Program-made: the position numbers and the translations under genes
The notes under the pieces: generated by a model
What the model saw: the letters and a program-made list of their open reading frames with translations, nothing else
The model's database searches: none
Told to the model about the DNA's origin: nothing
Source of the DNA: Lysinibacillus_B sp036662795
Lineage (GTDB): Bacteria > Bacillota > Bacilli > Bacillales_A > Planococcaceae
Reading direction: 5' to 3'
Assembly: GCF_036662795.1 (NCBI RefSeq)
Contig: NZ_JBAFWZ010000018.1
Span: forward strand, 1 to 60,673
Length of the DNA: 60,673 bases
In this document: piece after piece, positions 34,880-42,150 of the stretch
Layout of the letters: the number at the start of each line of letters is the position of its first letter
Numbering within the stretch: the first letter of the stretch is position 1

Positions 34880-35260
34880 ATGGCGTTATTGTTACGAATT
34901 ATCATAATCGCTTTGATTATTTACATATTTTACAAGGGTGTACGCTATTTAACTGATCCGAAGCGAAAGTTGGACGAGGCGTATGAACGAGGGGATTATT
35001 ACTTTTATGATGATGTAAAAAATGTACGAAAAAACTTCTTTATCTCTTATAAAGGCGCTCTATTTGAGGGGGAAAAATATTTAGGAACAACGGATGATGC
35101 CTTTGAAGTTGTGTCTATTTTCATATTTGTTCACGATTCAATGAAGCTGCAAGGTTTTACAAAGGACGACTTTTATTATTTAGAAAAAGAAATTCTAATG
35201 AGTTACCCGAAGGCCAAAATCTCTTGGAAAAATCCGATTGAAAACCTTATGAAGGAATAG
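34880..35260 (+). CDS. ysdB: YsdB-like sigma-W pathway protein
   Basis: The 126-aa protein has one N-terminal membrane helix (LLLRIIIIALIIYIFYKGVRYL) followed by a cytosolic domain. The domain has YFYDDVKNVRKNFFISYKGALFEGEKYLG, LQGFTKDDFYYLEKEIL and SYPKAKISW, which align with B. subtilis YsdB in order. YsdB positively affects sigma-W, probably through anti-sigma factor turnover. AAGGGGG precedes the ATG. It lies beside ysdA and the rplT operon as in B. subtilis. Confidence 0.85.
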   Translation: MALLLRIIIIALIIYIFYKGVRYLTDPKRKLDEAYERGDYYFYDDVKNVRKNFFISYKGALFEGEKYLGTTDDAFEVVSIFIFVHDSMKLQGFTKDDFYYLEKEILMSYPKAKISWKNPIENLMKE

Positions 35261-35266
35261 CTATGA

Positions 35267-35306
35267 AACCGCAACGGATTACAATGGTAATCTGTTACGG
35301 TTTTTA
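35267..35306. terminator. Convergent terminator between ysdB and ysdA
   Basis: AACCGCAACGGATTAC-AATG-GTAATCTGTTACGGTT forms a long stem followed by TTTTAAAG on the plus strand. It ends 7 bp before ysdA. Confidence 0.8.
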
Positions 35307-35312
35307 AAGTTA

Positions 35313-35576
35313 TTAAGAAACAAGCTTTACGATAAGGAAAATTTGAACAGCAGCAATTAATGGCAAACCAAATGCGAATGAATTATGCTTCGTTTTATGC
35401 CGAAATAAATACATACCGAGCACACCGCCAATCGCTCCACCAACTATTGCAAGTGTAAACAATGTACTTTCTGCAATTCTCCATTCTTTCTTTATTGCCT
35501 TTTGCTTGTCATTATACATGAGGATCAGCAATATGAGGGATACTACACCTACATAAAAAAATACTGCGATTTCCAT
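35313..35576 (-). CDS. ysdA: DUF1294 membrane protein YsdA
   Basis: The 87-aa protein has three predicted membrane helices and the DUF1294 signature: YNDKQKAIKKEWRIAESTLFTLAIVGGAIGGVLGMYLFRHKTKH, with the arginine- and histidine-rich RHKTKH loop. It lies immediately after rplT as in B. subtilis. The function is unknown. AGAAGGGGTGG precedes the ATG. A terminator separates it from rplT, so it probably has its own promoter or depends on read-through. Confidence 0.9.
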   Translation of the reverse strand: MEIAVFFYVGVVSLILLILMYNDKQKAIKKEWRIAESTLFTLAIVGGAIGGVLGMYLFRHKTKHNSFAFGLPLIAAVQIFLIVKLVS

Positions 35577-35603
35577 ATTTCCACCCCTTCTGAAGAAAAA
35601 AGA

Positions 35604-35626
35604 CTGATAGGAAAATCCCTATCAGC
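35604..35626 (-). terminator. Terminator of infC-rpmI-rplT
   Basis: CTGATAGG-GATTTT-CCTATCAG followed by TCTTTTTT on the minus strand, 16 bp after the rplT stop. Confidence 0.9.
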
Positions 35627-35641
35627 CTTGTTTTTGTTCAA

Positions 35642-36001
35642 TTATTTAGCAACAGCTTTTTTTGCAGCATCTGCTAATTGAGCGAATGCTTGTGAGTCTG
35701 TTACTGCTAAGTCAGCTAACATTTTACGGTTAACTTCGATACCAGCAACTTTTAAACCGTGCATTAAACGGCTATAAGAAAGACCGTTAATACGAGCAGC
35801 TGCGTTAATACGAGTGATCCATAATTTACGGAAATCACGTTTCTTTTGACGACGGTCACGATATGCATATTGACCTGACTTCATTACTGCTTGGTTAGCA
35901 ACTTTATATAAAGTATGTTTTGAACCAAAATAACCTTTAGCTAATTTTAAAACCTTTTTACGACGCTTGCGCGTTACTGTTCCGCCTTTTACGCGTGGCA
36001 T
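35642..36001 (-). CDS. rplT: 50S ribosomal protein L20
   Basis: L20 binds 23S rRNA early in large-subunit assembly and represses its own operon through the leader. The 119-aa sequence MPRVKGGTVTRKRRKKVLKLAKGYFGSKHTLYKVANQAVMK is canonical, followed by YRDRRQKKRDFRKLWITRINAA and the RNA-binding C-terminal domain. The start at 36001 is the family start and has AGGAGGTAATTAGT upstream; an ATG six codons earlier is not used. It is the last gene of the infC operon. Confidence 0.97.
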   Translation of the reverse strand: MPRVKGGTVTRKRRKKVLKLAKGYFGSKHTLYKVANQAVMKSGQYAYRDRRQKKRDFRKLWITRINAAARINGLSYSRLMHGLKVAGIEVNRKMLADLAVTDSQAFAQLADAAKKAVAK

Positions 36002-36065
36002 ACTAATTACCTCCTGCAAATTCTTTCGAATGTGTTTTTTTGATTTGAACCTGAATGTTCAAGTA

Positions 36066-36266
36066 TTATTTCATGTAAGTAAGTAACGTACGGATACGTT
36101 TGAAATCCCCAGAAGTAGCGATTTTTGCTTTACGAAGTTGACGTTTTTGCTTCGTTGATTTGTTAGCAAATAAGTGGCTACCATAAGCACGGTCAAATTT
36201 TAATTTTCCAGTACCCGTCTTTTTGAAACGCTTAGCAGCGCCACGGTGAGTTTTCATTTTTGGCAT
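36066..36266 (-). CDS. rpmI: 50S ribosomal protein L35
   Basis: The 66-aa basic protein MPKMKTHRGAAKRFKKTGTGKLKFDRAYGSH..NKSTKQKRQLRKA is a full-length L35. It sits between infC and rplT in the standard order. AGGAGG lies 8 nt before the ATG. It is expressed from the common leader-controlled transcript. Confidence 0.97.
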   Translation of the reverse strand: MPKMKTHRGAAKRFKKTGTGKLKFDRAYGSHLFANKSTKQKRQLRKAKIATSGDFKRIRTLLTYMK

Positions 36267-36298
36267 GTCGATTTCCTCCTAAACTAATCAATTCATTA

Positions 36299-36817
36299 TT
36301 ACTTCTCGTTCTTTGGGTTAAGAACTAAGAACATGCTTCGGCCTTCCATCTTCGGCTTTTGTTCAACCGTTGATACTTCAGCACAAGCTTCAGCAAAGCG
36401 GTCTAACACACGTTGACCAATCTCTTTGTGTGTGATAGCACGACCTTTGAAGCGGATGCTACATTTAACTTTATCGCCTTTTTCAAGGAATTTAATAGCA
36501 TTACGTAGCTTCGTTTGGAAATCATGCTCATCAATTGTTGGGCTCAGACGAACCTCTTTCATATTGATGACCTTTTGATTTTTACGAACTTCACGGTCTT
36601 TCTTTTGCTGTTCAAACTTAAATTTACCATAGTCCATGATACGTGCGACCGGGGGCTTGGCTTGAGGGGCCACAAGGACAAGATCCAAGTTAACACGAGT
36701 GGCAATTTCAAGAGCTTCATTTCGTGTTTTGACGCCTAGCTGATCACCGTTATGGTCGATTACACGAAGTTCACGTGCGCGAATGCCTTCGTTTACATAC
36801 ATGTCTTTGCTAATAAT
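36299..36817 (-). CDS. infC: Translation initiation factor IF-3 (AUU start)
   Basis: IF-3 keeps ribosomal subunits apart and checks the start codon. The 172-aa protein has the N-domain (YVNEGIRARELRVIDHNGDQLG), linker (DYGKFKFEQQKKDREVRKNQK) and C-domain (RLSPTIDEHDFQTKLRNAIKFLEKGDKVK, FKGRAITHKEIGQRVLDR). No ATG sits at the conserved N-terminus. GGAGGTGG at 36828-36821 is followed by ATT codons at 36820, 36817 and 36814. The ATT at 36817 gives MISKDMYVNEG, matching the B. subtilis start. AUU starts on infC are known to give autoregulation through IF-3. Confidence 0.95.
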   Translation of the reverse strand: MISKDMYVNEGIRARELRVIDHNGDQLGVKTRNEALEIATRVNLDLVLVAPQAKPPVARIMDYGKFKFEQQKKDREVRKNQKVINMKEVRLSPTIDEHDFQTKLRNAIKFLEKGDKVKCSIRFKGRAITHKEIGQRVLDRFAEACAEVSTVEQKPKMEGRSMFLVLNPKNEK

Positions 36818-36902
36818 AATCCACCTCCAAATTGTGCGCGAATACATGGTTTGGGCATAAGGTTGGCCCGGGTTGAACGGTACACCTCTTGTTATGTCCA
36901 TA

Positions 36903-37058
36903 AAAAAAGGACGGACATGTTAAAAGATGTCCGCCCACTATATGTGCATACGCAAGTCTTGCGTAAAACAATTCAACGTATCATACCTGTAAACAGCTCA
37001 AATGGCGTTCTGGCAGGTGAGAAGCGGGCAGCCTCTACTTCAAACTTGTATTCATAAC
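36903..37058 (-). promoter_or_regulatory. L20-type leader of infC-rpmI-rplT
   Basis: The leader between the promoter and infC contains several stems (for example TTTTACGCAAGACTTGCGT). It ends in a strong terminator, GGGCGGACATC-loop-GTCCGTCC and seven Ts (36903-36935). This is the arrangement of the B. subtilis L20 leader, in which L20 binding favours termination. The gene and leader order support it, and no structural fit was computed. Confidence 0.8.
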
Positions 37059-37065
37059 CTAGATA

Positions 37066-37094
37066 ATATTAACACGGGTATGTCTCACTGTCAA
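37066..37094 (-). promoter_or_regulatory. Promoter of the infC operon
   Basis: On the minus strand a perfect TTGACA (37094-37089) and TAATAT (37071-37066) are spaced by 17 bp. Confidence 0.8.
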
Positions 37095-37258
37095 TACTTA
37101 TACTCAAGACATTTTTAATTCGACATATTTCTATTCAGATGACAGAATAATACCGCTTTTTAATATTTTTTGAACAATAATAATTATTTCAAAATTCCAT
37201 ATTATCGATTACTATTAATGTATATATACCAAATATAATAACAAAGGTGCTGATTATT

Positions 37259-38941
37259 ATGTCAATCGGGAAAAAATTATTATTTGGATTTAGTATTACT
37301 ACAATAATTACAGTAGTAGCTTGCTTCAGTATTTTCTCTCAATTACGCAGTATAGATAAGTATTATAGTGGCACAATTGAGCGCGGATTGCCTCAAACAC
37401 ATTTAACAGCTGATATTGAATACCACGTTCTCAATCAAGGCTTACAATTACGATCATATATTTTAGGTAATACAGAGGCACTAGAAAAGCTACGTACGTC
37501 TCAACAGGAATTACAAAATATCATCACTCAACTAGATGAAAGCTTTGAACGAGAAGAATTGCATCAATTACTTGATCACGTTATTTCAAATAAACAAGAA
37601 TTTGATGCACTTGTGGAAAAGGTTCTAGAAATTAATGAAAAGGAAGATGTATACGCAGCAGTTGCCGTCTTAAACAAAGATGTTGTCCCTATTAACGAGG
37701 ATACATTAGCCACTGCAAATAAGCTTGCCGATTTGATTGATGTACTTTTTGATGATGCTAAAGATGAAGCTCAATCAAAAGCTCAAAACGCTTTATATTT
37801 AGCTATTACCCTTATTGTAGCTACAATTATTGCTGCTATACTGACAACTATTTTTATGAATCGAATCATCGCTCTCCCGTTAAGGAAATTACAGCAATCT
37901 GTCCAAGTGATTGCAGCTGGAGATCTTACACAGGAGGATATGGTCATTCGATCAAAGGATGAGGTTGGTCAATTAACACAATCATTTAACACAATGAAAG
38001 ATACGATTCGTAAGTTAATTACATCCCTTTCTACTAGTGCGGAACAGCTAAGTGCAGCAGCCGAGGAATTAACAGCTTCTACCCAGGAAGTAACACTTAC
38101 TTCAATTAATGTGGCAGATCGTGCTGAAATATCAGCCGAAAACACTCAGGCAGCAGCAGCATCGGCAAAGGAAAGTGCGATTGCAATGGACGAAACGTCT
38201 TCCGCGGTTCAACGAATTGCAGAATCAGCTCAAACACTACATTTAACAGCATCGGACACATCTACAATTGCAGACCAAGGAGAAAGCAACATTTCTTCAG
38301 CCGAGCGTCAAATGACAACTATTTATGAATCAACAAAGTTAACAACAGAGCTTATTCAAAAATTAAGCGTACAATCAATGGAAATTGAAAATATAACAAA
38401 GGTCATTACAAGTATTACAGAGCAAACAAATCTACTTGCACTAAATGCAGCAATCGAGGCGGCTCGTGCTGGAGAACACGGGAAAGGCTTTGCGGTTGTA
38501 GCGGATGAGGTTCGCAAGCTCGCAGAAGAATCCAATGCATCTGCAAGTCAAATTACCGCACTAACAACTGAAATTCAGTCTGATACTAAAAATGTCGAGG
38601 AGGCTATTCAGCAAAGCCTTGCAACAGTTGAAGCCGGTGTTGGTATTATTCAAAACGCAGGTTTATCGTTCAATCAAATTGTCGGAGCTGTCGATAGTAT
38701 GAAAGCGCAAATTGAAGACATTTCTGCTGTTACAGAGGAAATTTCTGCAGCTGCTGAAGAGGTTGCGGCGTCTGTATCGGAAATCTCATCCTCAGCAACT
38801 ACTAATGCAGAGGATACGCTTATGGCGAACTCAGCGATGCAGCAGCAAGTCTCTACACTAAAAGAAATTAGTGTAGTCTCAACAGAGTTAAGTAATCGTG
38901 CAGTCGAGCTACAAAATGCCGTAAATCACTTTAAAGTATAG
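37259..38941 (+). CDS. Methyl-accepting chemotaxis protein
   Basis: The 560-aa protein has an N-terminal membrane helix (LLFGFSITTIITVVACFSIFSQL). An extracytoplasmic helical bundle follows (about 30-180, 4HB type), then a second helix (LYLAITLIVATIIAAILTTIFM) and a HAMP domain. The cytoplasmic signalling coil has the tip LLALNAAIEAARAGEHGKGFAVVADEVRKLAEESN. No pentapeptide docking tail is visible. The ATG at 37259 has AAAGGTG upstream. No chemotaxis genes adjoin it. The ligand is unknown; 4HB receptors sense small molecules outside the cell. Confidence 0.93.
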   Translation: MSIGKKLLFGFSITTIITVVACFSIFSQLRSIDKYYSGTIERGLPQTHLTADIEYHVLNQGLQLRSYILGNTEALEKLRTSQQELQNIITQLDESFEREELHQLLDHVISNKQEFDALVEKVLEINEKEDVYAAVAVLNKDVVPINEDTLATANKLADLIDVLFDDAKDEAQSKAQNALYLAITLIVATIIAAILTTIFMNRIIALPLRKLQQSVQVIAAGDLTQEDMVIRSKDEVGQLTQSFNTMKDTIRKLITSLSTSAEQLSAAAEELTASTQEVTLTSINVADRAEISAENTQAAAASAKESAIAMDETSSAVQRIAESAQTLHLTASDTSTIADQGESNISSAERQMTTIYESTKLTTELIQKLSVQSMEIENITKVITSITEQTNLLALNAAIEAARAGEHGKGFAVVADEVRKLAEESNASASQITALTTEIQSDTKNVEEAIQQSLATVEAGVGIIQNAGLSFNQIVGAVDSMKAQIEDISAVTEEISAAAEEVAASVSEISSSATTNAEDTLMANSAMQQQVSTLKEISVVSTELSNRAVELQNAVNHFKV

Positions 38942-38946
38942 TACAC

Positions 38947-38987
38947 AAAACAGCGCAGCCTTTTCATAGGCTGCGCTCAGACTGTAG
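38947..38987. repeat. Left arm of a 41-bp inverted repeat around the 39 kb repeat block
   Basis: AAAACAGCGCAGCC..GGCTGCGCTCAGACTGTAG recurs in opposite orientation at 39691-39732 with a few mismatches and an inverted hairpin loop. Each arm holds a terminator hairpin. Confidence 0.7.
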
Positions 38988-39025
38988 ACAAACTCATATA
39001 AATTTGAGTTTGCCTACAGTCTTTT
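38980..39025 (+). terminator. Terminator after the chemoreceptor gene
   Basis: AGACTGTAG-CAAACTC..TGAGTTTG-CTACAGTCT forms a long stem followed by TTTTTTCTTTTT on the plus strand. A second hairpin, GCGCAGCC-TTTTCATA-GGCTGCGC (38953-38976), precedes it. Confidence 0.85.
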
Positions 39026-39052
39026 TTCTTTTTAAAATAATCAGTAAGAAAC

Positions 39053-39239
39053 CGTTGATTTCCGTTCCAGATGCTCCCTTTCCGCAGACACGGCTTCGGG
39101 CCAACAAGACGTTGGTCAGGAAAACGTTGTCACATGATGTGACGATTTTAGTTTTCCTTCCTTTTGCGGACCGCCGCAAAAATGGATTTTCCGCTCGTGC
39201 TTTTCCTGCTGGAGTGTCGCGCCTTTCACTACAATCAAC
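39053..39239. repeat. Dispersed repeat with GTTGATTTCCG / CAATCAAC ends
   Basis: The 187-bp block starts CGTTGATTTCCGTT and ends CACTACAATCAAC, so the ends are short inverted repeats. The same ends occur at 45420-45669 and, inverted, at 55145-55280. It encloses one copy of the nested hairpin (39099-39160). No gene is encoded. Similar unnamed elements are, from memory, common in Bacillaceae. Confidence 0.75.
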
Positions 39240-39482
39240 TACTATTGCTTAATGATAAGATATGCCCTCTCTATTTATACAAATGTTCCAGATGATGAAT
39301 AAAAATGGCATCCATGACGTGAACAACTTGAAAAACTGGTATTCCAATACCTTTCTAGAAGACCATCTTCTTCGTAAAGTAAATGCAATAATAACAATAT
39401 TTATCAATTTCATTATCCGTTTTTGTGAAAAGGTTTGAGTTGTTGACCTTTGAAGAATTCACTGATATATGTTTTAAAAAAA

Positions 39483-39668
39483 GGCAAGCCCCGCCACGTA
39501 GACTTCTGTGGGAAAGCGATAATGGAACGAAGGCTAAGATCGTCACGTCGTGTGACTACGCCTTCGTGACCAACATCGTGTTGCCCCGAGACCCCGCAGA
39601 ATTTGCACTCGTGCAAATTTGAGGAGGCTCGGCGCTCGCCCACGAAAAGCGTAGTGGCGGGGCTTGCC
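39483..39668. repeat. 186-bp element with perfect 15-bp terminal inverted repeats
   Basis: GGCAAGCCCCGCCAC (39483-39497) and GTGGCGGGGCTTGCC (39654-39668) are perfect inverted copies. Inside are an inverted copy of the nested hairpin (39524-39584) and a small hairpin, AATTTGCAC-TC-GTGCAAATT. No transposase is encoded and no target duplication is obvious. Confidence 0.8.
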
Positions 39669-39690
39669 GATTTCTAAGGTAATACTTTTT

Positions 39691-39732
39691 CTACAGTTTG
39701 AGCGCAGCCCTTTTCATAGGCTGCACTGTTTT
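39691..39732. repeat. Right arm of the inverted repeat, also the thrS terminator
   Basis: CTACAGTTTGAGCGCAGCC..GGCTGCACTGTTTTT is the inverted partner of 38947-38987. Read on the minus strand, CAGCCTATGAAAAGGGCTG is a hairpin just after the thrS stop and may terminate thrS. Confidence 0.65.
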
Positions 39733-39736
39733 TACT

Positions 39737-41668
39737 TTATTTTGTTACTTCCGCTAGAATGTTCGCTAGGAATTCATCGAAGCTAATTGTTTCAGAATCT
39801 TTAGAGCCGTAACGACGAACATTGACGCCGCCAGCTTCTACCTCTTTGTCACCAATCACAAGCATATAAGGAATTTTCTTCATTTGTGATTCACGGATTT
39901 TATAGCCCAGCTTTTCTTCACGATCATCCATCTCTACACGAATGCCCGCTGCTTGTAATTTTTCCTGAATTTCACGCGCATAGTCATAGTGTACTGCGTT
40001 CGATACCGGAATGATTGTCGTTTGAACTGGTGCTAACCAAGTTGGGAATGCACCTTTGTATTCTTCGATTAAGAAGGCTACAAAACGCTCCATTGTTGAT
40101 ACAACACCACGGTGAATAACAACTGGACGCTGCGGCTGACCATCTTCACCGATATAAGTTAAGTCAAAGCGCTGTGGTAATAAGAAGTCAAGCTGTGCTG
40201 TTGATAATGTTTCTTCTTTACCAATTGCCGTTTTCACTTGAACGTCTAACTTAGGACCGTAGAATGCAGCCTCATCCTCTGCTTCAAAGTAATCTAAGCC
40301 AAGCTCATCCATCGCTTCTTTAAGCATTGCTTGTGCAGTTTCCCACATCTCATCATCATCATAATACTTTTCTTTATTATTCGGATCACGATATGATAAA
40401 CGGAATGAGTAGTCGTTTAAATCGAAATCTTTGTATACAGCTAGGATTAGCTCTACTACTTTTTTGAACTCCGCTTTAATTTGGTCCGGACGTACGAAAA
40501 TATGTGCATCGTTTAGAGTCATCCCACGAACACGCTGTAAGCCTGAAACCGCTCCACTCATTTCATAACGGTGCATCGTACCTAGCTCTGCAATACGGAT
40601 TGGTAAGTGACGATAAGAATGTAAACCATTTTTAAATACCATCATATGATGTGGACAGTTCATCGGGCGAAGCACTAATGTTTCATTGTCCATTTCCATC
40701 GGCGGGAACATACCATCCTGATAATGATCCCAGTGACCTGATGTTTCGTATAATTTTTTCGAGCCAAGTACTGGTGTGTACACATGCTTATAGCCTAAAG
40801 AAAGCTCTTTATCCACGATATAACGCTCAATTGTACGACGAATTGTTGCACCATTCGGTAACCAAAGTGGTAAACCCTGACCTACCGTTTGGCTCGTCAT
40901 GAATAAATCAAGCTCTTTCCCGATTTTACGGTGATCACGCTCTTTTGCTTCTTCAAGCATTTGTAGGTGATGCTTTAGCTCATCCTTTGTGAAGAAAGCT
41001 GTACCATAAATACGTTGTAGCATTTTATTATCAGAGTTTCCGCGCCAATATGCACCCGCTAAAGATAATAATTTGAACTCTTTTAATTTACCAGTTGAAG
41101 GTACATGTACGCCACGGCAAAGGTCAAAGAAATCACCTTGATAGTAGATCGATACTTGCTCTCCTGCTGGGATTGCTTCAAGTAGCTCTAATTTGTACTC
41201 GTCGCCAACTTCCTCGTAAATTTTTTGTGCCTCGTCACGAGAAACATTTTTTCGATCGATTTCAATATTTTCAGCAATGATTTTTTTCATTTCTTTTTCG
41301 ATTGCTGGTAGGTCTTCTGCCGTAATCGGTGTTGGCGAATCGATATCATAGTAGAAGCCCGATTCGATTACTGGACCAATCCCTAATTTTGCATCTGGGA
41401 ATAAGCGCTTAACTGCTTGTGCCGTTAAGTGAGCAGTAGAGTGACGTAGGATTTCTAACGCTTCCTGTGATTTATTTGTAATAATTTCGATCTCTGCATC
41501 AGCTTCGATTGATGTTTTTGCATCCACTAAAGCACCGTTCACTTTACCAGCTAAGGCTGATTTTTTAAGACCTGGGCTAATAGAGCCAGCGATTTCTAAT
41601 GTAGAAATACCTTTTTCAAATTCTTTTACATTTCCATCTGGGAAAGTAATGTTGATCATGTCTGCCAT
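39737..41668 (-). CDS. thrS: Threonine-tRNA ligase
   Basis: The 643-aa class II synthetase has a TGS domain (MINITFPDGNVKEFEKG, 1-65) and an editing domain (about 66-225, HSTAHLTAQAVKRLFPDAKLG). The catalytic core has GHWDHYQDGMFPPME, RPMNCPHHMMVF with the zinc Cys and His, and RVRGMTLNDAHIF. The anticodon-binding domain ends the protein (from about 540, TIIPVSNAVHYDYA). AGGAGG precedes the ATG by 8 nt. It is controlled by the Thr T-box upstream. Confidence 0.97.
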   Translation of the reverse strand: MADMINITFPDGNVKEFEKGISTLEIAGSISPGLKKSALAGKVNGALVDAKTSIEADAEIEIITNKSQEALEILRHSTAHLTAQAVKRLFPDAKLGIGPVIESGFYYDIDSPTPITAEDLPAIEKEMKKIIAENIEIDRKNVSRDEAQKIYEEVGDEYKLELLEAIPAGEQVSIYYQGDFFDLCRGVHVPSTGKLKEFKLLSLAGAYWRGNSDNKMLQRIYGTAFFTKDELKHHLQMLEEAKERDHRKIGKELDLFMTSQTVGQGLPLWLPNGATIRRTIERYIVDKELSLGYKHVYTPVLGSKKLYETSGHWDHYQDGMFPPMEMDNETLVLRPMNCPHHMMVFKNGLHSYRHLPIRIAELGTMHRYEMSGAVSGLQRVRGMTLNDAHIFVRPDQIKAEFKKVVELILAVYKDFDLNDYSFRLSYRDPNNKEKYYDDDEMWETAQAMLKEAMDELGLDYFEAEDEAAFYGPKLDVQVKTAIGKEETLSTAQLDFLLPQRFDLTYIGEDGQPQRPVVIHRGVVSTMERFVAFLIEEYKGAFPTWLAPVQTTIIPVSNAVHYDYAREIQEKLQAAGIRVEMDDREEKLGYKIRESQMKKIPYMLVIGDKEVEAGGVNVRRYGSKDSETISFDEFLANILAEVTK

Positions 41669-41727
41669 GAATGATTCCTCCTAAAAATGTTTTGTCTAGT
41701 TTCCACAAAGCCCTATTCTATTTGAAG

Positions 41728-41819
41728 TTCCGCCGAAATTTTCTGAGGTTCTTCCAATTTTTTGGAAAACTTCCGCCAAATTTTTCGTTTGTTCCGCCAT
41801 TTTTCAAAAAACTTCCGCC
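41728..41819. repeat. Phased TTCCGCC array in the thrS leader
   Basis: The core TTCCGCC starts at 41728, 41749 (variant TTCTTCC), 41771, 41792 and 41813. Steps are 21, 22, 21 and 21 bp, with A/T-rich spacers. On the thrS transcript the core reads GGCGGAA. It lies between the T-box terminator and the thrS ribosome-binding site. Confidence 0.85.
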
Positions 41820-41849
41820 AAAGCGACAGACGAAAACTAGAATCCAAAT

Positions 41850-42075
41850 AAAAAAGCGCCATCCCAAAAAGGGACGACGCGTATGCTCGTGGTTCCACCC
41901 TTCTTCCTTCTCGCACGTAGCGATTAGAAGCTCTCGGTCAGTTAACGTACTGATAGACGCCTGCAAATTATCCTCACAGGAGCTCCAAGGTAGTAAAGGT
42001 TGTGTCGTACTAGGTAGCTTACAGCCAAGGCTACCCTCTCTAAAAGCGCGGTTCACAAACTTCATGTCCTTATCA
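41850..42075 (-). promoter_or_regulatory. T-box leader of thrS (specifier ACA)
   Basis: The minus strand has the T-box sequence AGGGTGGAACCACG, then a terminator GCGTCGTCCC-TTTTT-GGGATGGCGC with a T run (41851-41881). The specifier region reads GACACAACC, giving ACA (Thr) in the same position relative to the following ACC as UUC in the pheS leader. Uncharged tRNA-Thr should induce thrS. Confidence 0.9.
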
Positions 42076-42150
42076 AAGCATTGATAGTATATTTACTAGC
42101 AAAGTATACGCCCCTTTACAAAGAAATGCAACTGTAGAATTCAGATTTTT

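Noticed and set aside
39004..39622. Short frames in the repeat block (for example 39004-39252 and 39425-39622)
   Set aside because: They lie within hairpin-rich repeats, differ between copies and have no start signals.
41671..42084. Long open frames on both strands across the TTCCGCC array and thrS T-box
   Set aside because: Several overlapping frames are open because the repeat unit lacks stops. The T-box and its terminator explain the rest of the sequence.
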